The notes beneath the pieces were generated by a model that saw only the letters and a program-made list of their open reading frames with translations, had not been told where the DNA came from and did no database searches. A program made the translations under genes and the position numbers. DNA of 64,000 nt from Oscillospiraceae bacterium (GTDB taxonomy: Bacteria > Bacillota > Clostridia > Oscillospirales > Ruminococcaceae): contig JAKSPK010000004.1 of assembly GCA_024404875.1 (NCBI GenBank), positions 41,811 through 105,810 on the forward strand, written 5' to 3'. Positions 53,711 through 62,459 of this stretch are shown piece after piece. Every line of letters begins with the position of its first letter. The first letter of the stretch is position 1.

Positions 53711-53721
53711 GGTATTATACC
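53711..53721 (-). promoter_or_regulatory. Likely -10 region and palindrome upstream of sufC
   Basis: The minus strand has TATAAT (53714-53719) embedded in a perfect palindrome GGTAT-A/T-ATACC (53711-53721). The -35 is poor. In the leader, GATGG-TCAAG-CCATC forms a further small hairpin. A repressor site over the -10 is possible. Confidence 0.45.
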
Positions 53722-53744
53722 GTTCTGTTATAAAAACATACGGA

Positions 53745-53915
53745 TCACTGCTTTCCGGCGATGCGGTATTCATCGCCGTCGCGGTAATATGGACAGTGTG
53801 AGCGCTGATCACGGATATACCGCTCGTACTCATCCTCATCGAGATCCATATCGCAGACATAGCAGTCCCAGTCTTCGTCGTATGCGTAATAGGCGCAGGT
53901 ATCACAGTCTGTCAT
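53745..53915 (-). CDS. Small Cys-rich acidic protein (DUF6472-like)
   Basis: 56 residues, starting MTDCDTCAYYAYDEDWD. Four paired cysteines (CDTC, CYVC) plus one in HCPYY suggest a bound metal. The pattern and ending EYRIAGKQ fit DUF6472 proteins. Its ATG overlaps the stop of the upstream membrane protein (ATGA), so it is translationally coupled to it. Confidence 0.75.
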   Translation of the reverse strand: MTDCDTCAYYAYDEDWDCYVCDMDLDEDEYERYIRDQRSHCPYYRDGDEYRIAGKQ

Positions 53916-54217
53916 TTGTCATCCTTTCGCGGAGAAAAGAGCTTGACGCAGAGAAAAATCAGCGTGAGTGACAGTACGCCGAGCAGGATTCCGCAGATGC
54001 CCTCGCCCCAGATCAGCCCCGCGATCCCACTCAGGATCGGTGAAAGCGAAAGAATCGCGAGTACCTTTGAAAACTGTTTGGCATATGCTTTCTGATCGGT
54101 CGCCTGCACTGCCCAGTTGCGCGGGATAATGTCAAATCCGATGATGCGGATCAGCAGTGCATAGAGCATGATCGCACCGCCGAAAATCAGTACCAGTGTC
54201 GGAAATCCTCGTTCCAT
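53912..54217 (-). CDS. Small three-span membrane protein, unknown function
   Basis: 101 residues with hydrophobic stretches at about 7-27, 50-70 and 75-95 and a basic C-terminus. RBS CAGGAGG. It starts 15 bp after the asparagine-synthetase-like gene and overlaps the next gene by four bases. No family recognised. Confidence 0.7.
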   Translation of the reverse strand: MERGFPTLVLIFGGAIMLYALLIRIIGFDIIPRNWAVQATDQKAYAKQFSKVLAILSLSPILSGIAGLIWGEGICGILLGVLSLTLIFLCVKLFSPRKDDK

Positions 54218-54232
54218 ATTTCCGCCTCCTGT

Positions 54233-55771
54233 TCATCGTTTCACGAAGTATTCCTCATACCAGACGAGGAAAGTATAGATCGTCCAGACCTTGCGCCAGA
54301 GATCGGAGTTGCCGCCGACATATTCCGCATAGATCGCCTGTACTTCCTCCGGCTTGAAGAATTTTGCACAGATCTCGCTGCCGAGCAGTCTGCGGACATC
54401 TGCATTATAGCGTTCATCGGCAAGCCACAGTCTGATCGGCACGATGAAGCCGAGCTTCTTGCGGAAAGCAATCTCCTCCGGCAGCACCTTTGCGGCGGCT
54501 GTTCGGAATGCGACCTTGTTCTGTTCTGCATTGACCTTGAATTCTGCCGGCATTCTCGATGCAATATCAAAGACGCGGCGGTCGGTCAGCGGCATCCGGA
54601 TCTCCAGACCGGCTGCGGTGCTCATTTTATCAACATTGAGATAGATGTCGCCCTCCAGCCAGATGCGGATATCAATGTCAGCCATTCTGGTCAGCGGATC
54701 GAGATCCGCCGTCGTCCCGTAGATATCCTGAACAAGTTTGATCGGCAGAATCTCCGGATCATAATGCTGAAGGATGCGTTCTTTTTCATCTTCCTTCATA
54801 ATGTTCGTATTGCCGACATAGAAGGTCGGGAGCGCATCACCGTAGCGTTCGGCATTGCGGTACATATTGTATCCGCCGAAAAACTCATCAGCGCCCTCGC
54901 CGGAATAGCAGAGCTTTGTATGCTTTGCGGTCTCCAGACAGCCGATCGTGAATACGATAGCGGAGGCATCGCCGAGCGGCTGCTCCATGTTATACATCAC
55001 ATACGGTACGATATCGAAATACTGTTCCGGGGTGATTTTCGCAACAGAATGCTCCACGCCAAGCAGCTCGGCTGTCTTTGCAGCGATGCGGGATTCATCG
55101 AAGCGTTCCTCATCGTAGCCGCAGGAATCCGCACGCTTTGCATCGGACATTGCCAGTACATAAGAGGAATCCACGCCTCCGGAGAGGAATGATTCTGCCG
55201 TCTCGTCCGGTGTTTTGATCTCGCGCATCATCTGCTGTAATGTCGTATGGATTTCGTCAGCATAGTCATCGAGCGATTTGCTGCGGTCGGTGTGATAGGA
55301 AGGCGCCCAATAGCGGGTGACAGTATACTTTCCGTTCTGCCATTCCAGCAGACAGCCGGGCATGAGCTTTTTGAGTCCCTTGAAGAAAGTATCCTCTCCG
55401 GCGACATAGGTCAGCGTGAGATAGATTTGCAGCAGATCTGCATTCAGCTCTTTGACGAAGCCCTCCTGCGAAATGATATCGCGGATCATGGTTCCGTAGA
55501 GCAGGCGGCCGTCTGCGGTGGGGTAGTAGTAGAATGGCTTCGTACCAAACTGGTCACGGATGCAGATAAGCTTCTGTGCAGCGCTGTCCCAGAGGGCGAA
55601 GGCGAACATTCCGTAAAGGTGGTCGGGGAGGGCATTGCCCCATTTTTCGTAACCGTGGACGATGATCTCGTGTTCGCGTTCTGAGCGGGAGAGCGTTCGG
55701 TCCAGAGCCAGCTCGGCGCAGAGGGCTTCCCAGTTGCGGATATGGCCGCGGTAGGCTTTCAGTTCGATCAT
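54233..55771 (-). CDS. Asparagine synthetase-like protein lacking the glutaminase nucleophile segment
   Basis: 512 residues. The C-terminal ATP-PPi synthetase domain is complete (SGGVDSS pyrophosphate loop; YSGEGADEFFGGY; KMSTAAGLEIRMPL). The N-terminal glutaminase domain begins at a point equivalent to about residue 75 of AsnB. The catalytic Cys2, the RHRGPD Arg and the NGEIYN region are missing, while GMFAFALWDS and RDQFGTKPFYY remain. It therefore probably uses free ammonia or a partner. The promoter lies about 75 bp upstream, leaving no room for a lost segment. RBS CGGAG. Confidence 0.88.
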   Translation of the reverse strand: MIELKAYRGHIRNWEALCAELALDRTLSRSEREHEIIVHGYEKWGNALPDHLYGMFAFALWDSAAQKLICIRDQFGTKPFYYYPTADGRLLYGTMIRDIISQEGFVKELNADLLQIYLTLTYVAGEDTFFKGLKKLMPGCLLEWQNGKYTVTRYWAPSYHTDRSKSLDDYADEIHTTLQQMMREIKTPDETAESFLSGGVDSSYVLAMSDAKRADSCGYDEERFDESRIAAKTAELLGVEHSVAKITPEQYFDIVPYVMYNMEQPLGDASAIVFTIGCLETAKHTKLCYSGEGADEFFGGYNMYRNAERYGDALPTFYVGNTNIMKEDEKERILQHYDPEILPIKLVQDIYGTTADLDPLTRMADIDIRIWLEGDIYLNVDKMSTAAGLEIRMPLTDRRVFDIASRMPAEFKVNAEQNKVAFRTAAAKVLPEEIAFRKKLGFIVPIRLWLADERYNADVRRLLGSEICAKFFKPEEVQAIYAEYVGGNSDLWRKVWTIYTFLVWYEEYFVKR

Positions 55772-55841
55772 ATCAGATTCTCCGTTCTGTGCGGGATTTG
55801 TCGAAGTCCGCACTATTTATTCCTATGCAGTAAACATCCTT

Positions 55842-55870
55842 ATTATACCATATTTTTAAGAAAAGTGCAA
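55842..55870 (-). promoter_or_regulatory. Promoter of the asparagine-synthetase-like gene
   Basis: On the minus strand TTGCAC (55865-55870), 17 bp, TATAAT (55842-55847). Same family as the promoters at 19431-19459 and 61269-61297. Confidence 0.7.
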
Positions 55871-55982
55871 TGGGAGAGAAAAAATGGAATGCAAAGATTT
55901 CAGCCAATACCGTGCAAAGCCTGCGGCACAGATGCGCAGTCAGCTTGTCCGACAGCATTTCTGTGCTGGATTGCAAGGCGAC

Positions 55983-57197
55983 TTACGGAATATCATCAAA
56001 ATATCCGACATATGAAATGTGATATTTGCTGTGCGGAAACAGTTCGCGGTAATAATCCACAAAGTAATCGTCGGTCATCGCTGCGATGAAATCGACTGTC
56101 AGATCATGCGGATCTGTTTCCTCGTAAGAAATTTCAGCCGGATACCAGCGCTGCTTGTCGAGAACCGAAGCGATGTGGTGGCGGTAGAGACAGGAGCTGC
56201 GGTCATGCTGCAGGGCATCCTGATAGATGTGCGCATACATTTGTTCCATCATCGGCACAATGCTCTCCCGTACCTGTTTCTGAACGGCTTCCTTGAAGTA
56301 GATCAGCTCATAGTTTTCGCGTTTGAGCTGTTTGAGTGCAGAAAAATGTGCTGCATCCAGACGCAGAAACGGCTTGCCGTAGCTGTTTTCGATCAGGTTC
56401 ACTTCCATATTGTTGACGATCTCAGCATTTGTCCGTCCTGCGGCGGTTTCCGGGAAGATGTCTTCAGATTCGATCAGATGCGCTCGGACTGCATCCTGCC
56501 GATCCTTGCCGAGATAGGCAAGCATATCGCAGATGCGAACGAGACAGCCTTCCAGTGTCATCGGGATCAGCTTGCTGTCGCTGTCCTCATCGAGAATGCA
56601 TTCCTGCATCCGCTGATCGAATGCTGCAAATCCGGCAAGCGGGACCGGGCGGTATTCTGCCAGCGGCAGCTCACCGTTGTGACAGACAATCCCGTCCAGC
56701 GTTTGCAGGGAGATGTTGTAGGGAATGATCGTATCCAGCACACGGATGCTGTGGAGATTATGCCGGAAGCAGCGGCCAGTCCGTTCGTGATAGAGGTCAT
56801 GGAGTGCGTGTTCGCCGGCATGACCGAAAGGCGTGTGCCCCATGTCGTGACCGGTTGCGATTGCCTCGATCAGATCGAGATTCAGTCCCAGCACCGAGCC
56901 GATGTTTCGTGCAATGCGCGAGACCAGCTGCACATGAAGTGCGCGGCGGGATAGATCATCATTCCGGAAGAATGAGAACACCTGCGTTTTGTCAGCGTAG
57001 CGGTTATAGAATGCGCTGTTGAGGATCTTGTCGGCATCTTTGGAGAAAGGGAGCCGATAGATTTTCGACACATCGCTTGGCCGCTTCTTCCGGCGTATGC
57101 AGTCCGAATCCAGCGCGGCAAAGGGAGATGTGAAACCGTGTCTGCGGTCATCAAGGATCCGCTGCTCCAGCTCCGGAGAAAGTGATTCATAGAACAT
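55983..57197 (-). CDS. dGTP triphosphohydrolase-like HD protein
   Basis: 404 residues. HD-domain metal ligands appear in SRRALHVQLVSRIARNIG and ATGHDMGHTPFGHAGE, the dGTPase pattern. It should hydrolyse dNTPs to nucleosides and triphosphate. Starts five bases after the dnaE stop, RBS AGGAGG, so it is co-translated with the polymerase. A link to controlling dNTP pools for replication is plausible. Confidence 0.9.
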   Translation of the reverse strand: MFYESLSPELEQRILDDRRHGFTSPFAALDSDCIRRKKRPSDVSKIYRLPFSKDADKILNSAFYNRYADKTQVFSFFRNDDLSRRALHVQLVSRIARNIGSVLGLNLDLIEAIATGHDMGHTPFGHAGEHALHDLYHERTGRCFRHNLHSIRVLDTIIPYNISLQTLDGIVCHNGELPLAEYRPVPLAGFAAFDQRMQECILDEDSDSKLIPMTLEGCLVRICDMLAYLGKDRQDAVRAHLIESEDIFPETAAGRTNAEIVNNMEVNLIENSYGKPFLRLDAAHFSALKQLKRENYELIYFKEAVQKQVRESIVPMMEQMYAHIYQDALQHDRSSCLYRHHIASVLDKQRWYPAEISYEETDPHDLTVDFIAAMTDDYFVDYYRELFPHSKYHISYVGYFDDIP

Positions 57198-57202
57198 ACG
57201 GG

Positions 57203-60200
57203 TTACCTCCTGCGGTCAATCAGTGCAAACTGAGTCTGCGGCAGCGTTTCGTTCAGACATTTGAGAAATGCAGCGTTGATCTGCACACCGGACGGATGCC
57301 GCGGGAACAGGTATTTCCGGCTCTGATTCAGCCAGAAGCAAAGCGGCGTATCACCGGGGGATCTGCGGCAGAGCTCCATGACCGCTTTCATCTGCTCCTG
57401 AGCATTATCATCAAACTTGCAGCAGAGCATTTTACTGGCAGCAAAATCGGCAAATACTTTTTCCTGCATTACGCCGTCACAGATGATCTGCACCTCTTTG
57501 TCCTTGCGCGAGACCTTTCCCTTTAGCCAGATGACTGTATCCGGTACGAGCAGATTCTGCACCATTGGATAGAGCGATTGGAACACGATGCATTCCGCCT
57601 CGCCGGAAAAATCCGAAACGGTCATGCGGCACATTCTGTCGCCTTTTTTTGTTGTGATCTGCCGCACTTCCTGAATCATACAGAGCAGCGTGAACTGCGT
57701 GTGATCGCGCATCCGCAGAAGATCTGCAGTCTCAGGCAGACGAAGCAGTGTACAGTATGGCTTCCAGCGCAGCAGAGGATGACCGGAGAGAAACAGGCCG
57801 GTCATTTCCTTTTCCATTTGCAGCAAAAGCTGTTCAGGATATTCCGGCACATCCGGCGGCTGCATCTGCGGCATTCCGGCTTCCGGTTCATTGCCGCCAA
57901 ACAGCGAAAGCTGGCCGGAGATTATATAGCGGTTCTCGCTGCCGACTGCGGAAATGATCTGTTCATAGGTTTCGAGCATCTGGCGGCGGTTCCAGCCGAG
58001 CCCGTCAAATGCGCCGCATCGGATCAGGCTCTCGACGGCGCGTTTGTTCAGCTCTGTACCGGCATTGCGCTTGCAGAAATCCTGCAGGCTGCGATATTTT
58101 CCGTTCTCCTGCCGCTCATGCACATATTTCGAGATCGCTGCTGCACCAAGTCCGCGTACGGCGAGCAGTCCGAAGCGGATATCTCGGCCGGAGACCGTAA
58201 AGCCGGCATTCGAGGTGTTGATATCGGGCTTCAATACACGGATGCCGCCTGCCTCTGACAGCGCGATATATTCAAGCAGCTTCGGCGTATACGAGATGAC
58301 CGAAGTCATTAGCGCAGAGTAATACTCTGCAGGGCAGCGGCATTTGAGATACGCAGTTTCATAGGCGACACGCGCATAAGCAGCGGCATGGGATTTGTTG
58401 AACGCATAGCTTGCGAATGCCGCCATGCGGTCAAAGATCATGTTCGCCGTTTTTTCCGGAACGCCCTTTGCCAGCGCACCGCAGCAGGTATCGTTTCCGT
58501 GAATGAAGATCTCACGTTCCTGCTCCATAACATCATGCTTCTTCTTTGCCATTGCGCGGCGTACGAGATCGGCTCTGCCATAGGAATATCCTGCGAGTGT
58601 ACGGCAGATTTCCATGACCTGTTCCTGATAGACGATGCAGCCAAAAGTTTCGCGCAGGATCGGTTCGAGCAGCGGGTGATCGTAATGCACCTTTGACGGA
58701 TCGGAACGCGCCGCAAGATACTGCGGAATGGAATCCATCGGTCCTGGCCGATAGAGAGAAATTACCGTTGTGAGATCGGAGATGCAGTTCGGCTGCATCC
58801 GGATCAGTACGCGGCGCAGCCCGTCCGATTCCATCTGGAATACGCCGATGCTGTCTCCCTTTGCAAGCATCCGGAAAACCGCCGGATCGTCTTCCGGGAT
58901 TTCAGAGACCTTGAATTCTGGCTTCCGCTGCTGGATCTGACGCTCTGTTTCGCGGATGACTGTCAGATTTCGCAGTCCGAGGAAGTCCATTTTCAGCAGG
59001 CCGAGCTGCTCTAGAATATTCATCGTATACTGTGTGACAACGACATCATCATTCTTTTGCAGCGGCACCTGCTCTGCAACCGGCACTGCAGAGATCACAA
59101 CGCCCGCTGCATGAACCGAGGTATGCCGCGGCATTCCCTCCAGCTTTGCGGCCATGCGGATGAGCTGCTGCACCTGAGGTTTTTCGTCGTAGGCTGCCTT
59201 TAGCTCCGGCGAGATATCGAGCGCTTTTGAAAGCGTCGTATTCAGGTCGTAGGGAATCATTTTCGCGACCTGATCGCAGAATGAATAAGGGAGATCCATT
59301 GCGCGGCCGGTGTCGCGGATCGCGGCTTTCGCTTTCAGCGTATCGAATGCGATGATTTGCGCGACATGATCCGTTCCGTATCTGCGTGTCACATAGTCAA
59401 TCACGCGCTGTCTGCCCTCAATGCAGAAATCAATATCGAAATCCGGCATACTGACGCGCTCCGGATTCAGAAAGCGTTCAAAGAGCAGGCCGTTTTTCAG
59501 CGGGTCGATATCGGTGATGCCGATGCAGTAAGCGCACAGACTGCCCGCACCGGAGCCGCGTCCCGGCCCGACCGGAATATCATGGCTTTTTGCGTAGTGC
59601 ACGAAATCCCAGACGATCAGATAATAATCGACATAGCCCATGCGGGTGATGACATCATATTCATACTGCATCCGTTCGACAGCCTCCGCAGAAGGTTCTG
59701 CGCCATAGCGGCGATGCAGTCCGTCAGTACAGAGCTTTCGGAAATATGCAGTTGTATCGTTTACGCCCTCAGCGCGATACTTCGGAAGCTTGATTTTCCC
59801 GAACTCAAATGTGACATTGCAGCGTTGTGCGATCTCCGCTGTATTGCGCAGTGCTTCCGGTATGTCACGAAAGAGTTCATTCATTTCATCGGTCGATTTC
59901 AGATAGAATTCATTGTTCGGCAGCGCCATCGAGGATGGTGCCCGAAGCGTTGTTCCGGTCTGGATGCAGACCAGCAGCTTTTGCAGCCCCGCATCCTCTT
60001 TTGTGAGATAATGCGCATCGTTGGATGCGGCGAGCGGCAGACCGGTCTCGGCTGCGATCCGCCGGATGCCCTTGAGGATCGGCAGATCTTCTGCCATATT
60101 GTGATTCTGTATTTCAAGATAGTAGTGATCCTTGCCGAACAGCTCCGCATAGCGCAGCGCGGTTTGCTTAGCGGCATCATAATCGCCTGCTGAAAGTTTG

Positions 60201-60634
60201 CGCGAGACCTCGCCGCTCATGCAGCCGGACAGCGCGATTAATCCCTCATGATAAGCAGTTAGCAGCGCCCAGTCAGCGCGTGGTTTGGAATAAAAGCCCT
60301 CGATGCTCGCTTTTGACACGATCTGCAGAAGATTCTGATAGCCCTGATTGTTTTCGCAGAGCAGCGTCAGATGAAAGGGACTGCGGTCGGCTGCGGTTTC
60401 CTTGTCAAAGCGCGAACGGGGTGCAATATAGACCTCGCAGCCGATGACAGGATGAATTCCGGCCTCGGCTGCTGCCTGATAAAACTGTACAGCGCCGTAC
60501 ATGACACCGTGATCGGTCATCGCGACGGCGGTTTGTCCGTTCTGTTTGACGCGATCCATGAGTCGGTCGATCCGGCAGGCGCCGTCGAGCAGTGAGTATT
60601 CAGTATGTACATGAAGATGCACAAACGGTTCCAT
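57203..60634 (-). CDS. dnaE: DNA polymerase III alpha subunit (DnaE)
   Basis: 1143 residues. N-terminal PHP domain (HLHVHTEYSLLDG), polymerase core with the catalytic acidic motif PDFDIDF, the fingers with GPGRGSGAGSLCAY, a helix-hairpin-helix region and an OB domain near residue 990. DnaE-type polymerases serve as the second replicative or lagging-strand polymerase in Firmicutes that also have PolC. RBS GGGAGAG. The methyltransferase gene is upstream, the dGTPase-like gene downstream. Confidence 0.97.
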   Translation of the reverse strand: MEPFVHLHVHTEYSLLDGACRIDRLMDRVKQNGQTAVAMTDHGVMYGAVQFYQAAAEAGIHPVIGCEVYIAPRSRFDKETAADRSPFHLTLLCENNQGYQNLLQIVSKASIEGFYSKPRADWALLTAYHEGLIALSGCMSGEVSRKLSAGDYDAAKQTALRYAELFGKDHYYLEIQNHNMAEDLPILKGIRRIAAETGLPLAASNDAHYLTKEDAGLQKLLVCIQTGTTLRAPSSMALPNNEFYLKSTDEMNELFRDIPEALRNTAEIAQRCNVTFEFGKIKLPKYRAEGVNDTTAYFRKLCTDGLHRRYGAEPSAEAVERMQYEYDVITRMGYVDYYLIVWDFVHYAKSHDIPVGPGRGSGAGSLCAYCIGITDIDPLKNGLLFERFLNPERVSMPDFDIDFCIEGRQRVIDYVTRRYGTDHVAQIIAFDTLKAKAAIRDTGRAMDLPYSFCDQVAKMIPYDLNTTLSKALDISPELKAAYDEKPQVQQLIRMAAKLEGMPRHTSVHAAGVVISAVPVAEQVPLQKNDDVVVTQYTMNILEQLGLLKMDFLGLRNLTVIRETERQIQQRKPEFKVSEIPEDDPAVFRMLAKGDSIGVFQMESDGLRRVLIRMQPNCISDLTTVISLYRPGPMDSIPQYLAARSDPSKVHYDHPLLEPILRETFGCIVYQEQVMEICRTLAGYSYGRADLVRRAMAKKKHDVMEQEREIFIHGNDTCCGALAKGVPEKTANMIFDRMAAFASYAFNKSHAAAYARVAYETAYLKCRCPAEYYSALMTSVISYTPKLLEYIALSEAGGIRVLKPDINTSNAGFTVSGRDIRFGLLAVRGLGAAAISKYVHERQENGKYRSLQDFCKRNAGTELNKRAVESLIRCGAFDGLGWNRRQMLETYEQIISAVGSENRYIISGQLSLFGGNEPEAGMPQMQPPDVPEYPEQLLLQMEKEMTGLFLSGHPLLRWKPYCTLLRLPETADLLRMRDHTQFTLLCMIQEVRQITTKKGDRMCRMTVSDFSGEAECIVFQSLYPMVQNLLVPDTVIWLKGKVSRKDKEVQIICDGVMQEKVFADFAASKMLCCKFDDNAQEQMKAVMELCRRSPGDTPLCFWLNQSRKYLFPRHPSGVQINAAFLKCLNETLPQTQFALIDRRR

Positions 60635-60666
60635 CCGGATCTCTCCCTTCGCGCTCCTGTGCGTGC

Positions 60667-61221
60667 TCAGACCTTGTTCTTCATGACGAGAATATTGGCA
60701 GGCGGGAGATTTCTGACCGCCTTCAGCACATGAGAAATATCAAAATAGCGTTCGAAGAATTTCCTTTTGAGCATAGTGTATTGGAATGTAATGAAGCGGC
60801 CGGATCCGCCGATTGCCTTTTGTGCAGCACGCAGGATGCGGTTGGAATCATTCCCCGACAGTGTGGTGAACGGAAGACCGGAGACAATATAGTCAGCATG
60901 GTCGAAGCCGAATCTGGCAAGATACTCACAGATTTTTTCGGCATTTCCGTGAATGATATGCAAATTTGGCTGATTGCAGAGAAGCTCGCGCAGTTCACGA
61001 CAGAAGCGTTCATTCTGTTCAATGAGAATCAGCGTTGTAGCAGGCTTTCGGCGGATCACAAGATCACGGGTGAATGCGCCTGTCCCGGGACCGAATTCAA
61101 CGATGACATTTGCCTTTTGGAAATTGATCGGCAGCATCATTTTCTTAGTCAGTTCCTTTCCGCTTGGTGAAACTGCTCCGATTGTGCGTGGGGCCTTGAT
61201 GTATTCCAGCAGAAAGCTCAT
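60667..61221 (-). CDS. SAM-dependent methyltransferase (phospholipid/rRNA methylase-like)
   Basis: 184 residues. SAM site VIVEFGPGTGAFTRDL and the NPPF-like SGLPFTTL resemble PmtA-type phospholipid N-methyltransferases or the KsgA/Erm fold. Too short for KsgA, with no C-terminal domain. First gene of the dnaE operon. I start at the second Met; a start three codons earlier is possible. Confidence 0.75.
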   Translation of the reverse strand: MSFLLEYIKAPRTIGAVSPSGKELTKKMMLPINFQKANVIVEFGPGTGAFTRDLVIRRKPATTLILIEQNERFCRELRELLCNQPNLHIIHGNAEKICEYLARFGFDHADYIVSGLPFTTLSGNDSNRILRAAQKAIGGSGRFITFQYTMLKRKFFERYFDISHVLKAVRNLPPANILVMKNKV

Positions 61222-61268
61222 ATTTACCATTTCCTGTTATTGTTGTCTGTTAGCAACAGCTAGCATCT

Positions 61269-61297
61269 ATTATAACATATTCTGGAGAAAAGTGCAA
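61269..61297 (-). promoter_or_regulatory. Promoter of the methyltransferase-dnaE-dGTPase operon
   Basis: On the minus strand TTGCAC (61292-61297), 17 bp, TATAAT (61269-61274). Nearly the same sequence as the recombinase promoter. Confidence 0.75.
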
Positions 61298-61363
61298 TGG
61301 ATACGGAAAAATAATAACGCCGGATTTCACAGCTTGAGCTCATATCGGAGCCGGGTAATGCAC

Positions 61364-61395
61364 AAAGAACGCCGTGAATGCGTACGGCGTTCTTT
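61364..61395 (-). terminator. Terminator of the dus operon
   Basis: AAAGAACGCCGT, 8-base loop, ACGGCGTTCTTT, with an additional T-rich end on the minus strand. Confidence 0.8.
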
Positions 61396-61445
61396 GAGAG
61401 ATATTGTCTCGCTTGCAGCAGTGCAGCGGCCATTTGCATTCTGTT

Positions 61446-62441
61446 TCAGCCGTGCTGGGTGTTGTAATAAGCAAGATAATCGCGGACAAGCTGTTCGGCA
61501 TCTGCATAGGACTCCAGCGATGCTGAACGCCCGCGGAAGGTTGATGCACCCGGATAGCCCTTGAGATACCAGAGTGCGTGTTTGCGTGCTTCACGCATGG
61601 CCAGATGCTCGGATTTTTCACTTCGTTCAAGAATCATGCGGATATGCCGGAGCATTTCATGCAGCCTTGTTTCGGCATCGGGCGGGGTGAATGTGCCGCC
61701 GCTGACAGCTGCTGCGATCTCCGCAAAGAGCCACGGATTTCCGTAGGTCGCGCGGCCTGCCATGACCAGATCGCAGCCGGTTTCGCTATACATCCTCAGT
61801 GCAGAAGCCCCGTCTGTGACATCGCCGTTACCGATGACCGGTACCATTACGGCACGCTTGACTGCGGCGATCGGCTTCCAGTTTGCATTTCCGCTGTAAA
61901 ACTGTGTGCGCGTTCTGCCGTGAACCGTGATGAACGCCGCACCTTCTGCCTCCATGCGTTTTGCAAATTCTGCTGCACAGATGCTATCCGCATCCCAGCC
62001 GATGCGCATTTTGACTGTTACCGGGCAGAAACCGTCAGCTGCTTTGACAGCCTCTCGCATAAGCTGACCGGCGAGCTCCGGCGTTTTCATAAGTGCTGCA
62101 CCTGCGCCCTGATTGACGACCTTCGGCACCGGACAGCCCATGTTAAGATCAATGAAGTCAGGCCGGAAGGGCAGAATCCGCCTGACAGCCTCGGCGATGA
62201 ATTCTGGCTCAGCTCCGAATAGCTGCAGACCCATTGGCCGTTCGGCATCGGTGATGCGGCAAAGCTCTGCGCTGCCGCGACTGCCGTAGCAAAGCCCCTT
62301 TGCGGAGATCAGCTCGCCCGTGACCATGCAGGCACCGTGCTCCCGGCAGAGCAGCCGATATGCGGTATCGGCAACGGATGCCATCGGTGCAAGGGCAGCG
62401 GTCTGCGGCACGGTTATGCCGGCGAGTGTGACTTGTTTCAT
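61446..62441 (-). CDS. dusB: tRNA-dihydrouridine synthase
   Basis: 331 residues. FMN enzyme reducing uridine in tRNA. APMASVADTAYR at the start, DLNMGCPVPKVVNQGAGAALM (catalytic Cys), VHGRTRTQFYSG and GNGDVTDGASA are DusB-type segments. RBS AGGAAGG. It follows the amidohydrolase gene by 18 bp. Confidence 0.94.
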   Translation of the reverse strand: MKQVTLAGITVPQTAALAPMASVADTAYRLLCREHGACMVTGELISAKGLCYGSRGSAELCRITDAERPMGLQLFGAEPEFIAEAVRRILPFRPDFIDLNMGCPVPKVVNQGAGAALMKTPELAGQLMREAVKAADGFCPVTVKMRIGWDADSICAAEFAKRMEAEGAAFITVHGRTRTQFYSGNANWKPIAAVKRAVMVPVIGNGDVTDGASALRMYSETGCDLVMAGRATYGNPWLFAEIAAAVSGGTFTPPDAETRLHEMLRHIRMILERSEKSEHLAMREARKHALWYLKGYPGASTFRGRSASLESYADAEQLVRDYLAYYNTQHG

Positions 62442-62459
62442 GTTGTCCTTCCTATCGTT

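Noticed and set aside
53645-53905. 86-residue frame in the gap before sufC
   Set aside because: The Cys-rich 56-residue frame at 53745-53915 has an ATGA-coupled start and a family-like pattern; the longer frame overlaps it and has neither.
55772-55982. Frameshifted N-terminus of the asparagine synthetase
   Set aside because: A good promoter at 55842-55870 lies only about 75 bp before the start, so no room remains for the missing 75 residues, and no MCGI-like sequence appears in any frame.
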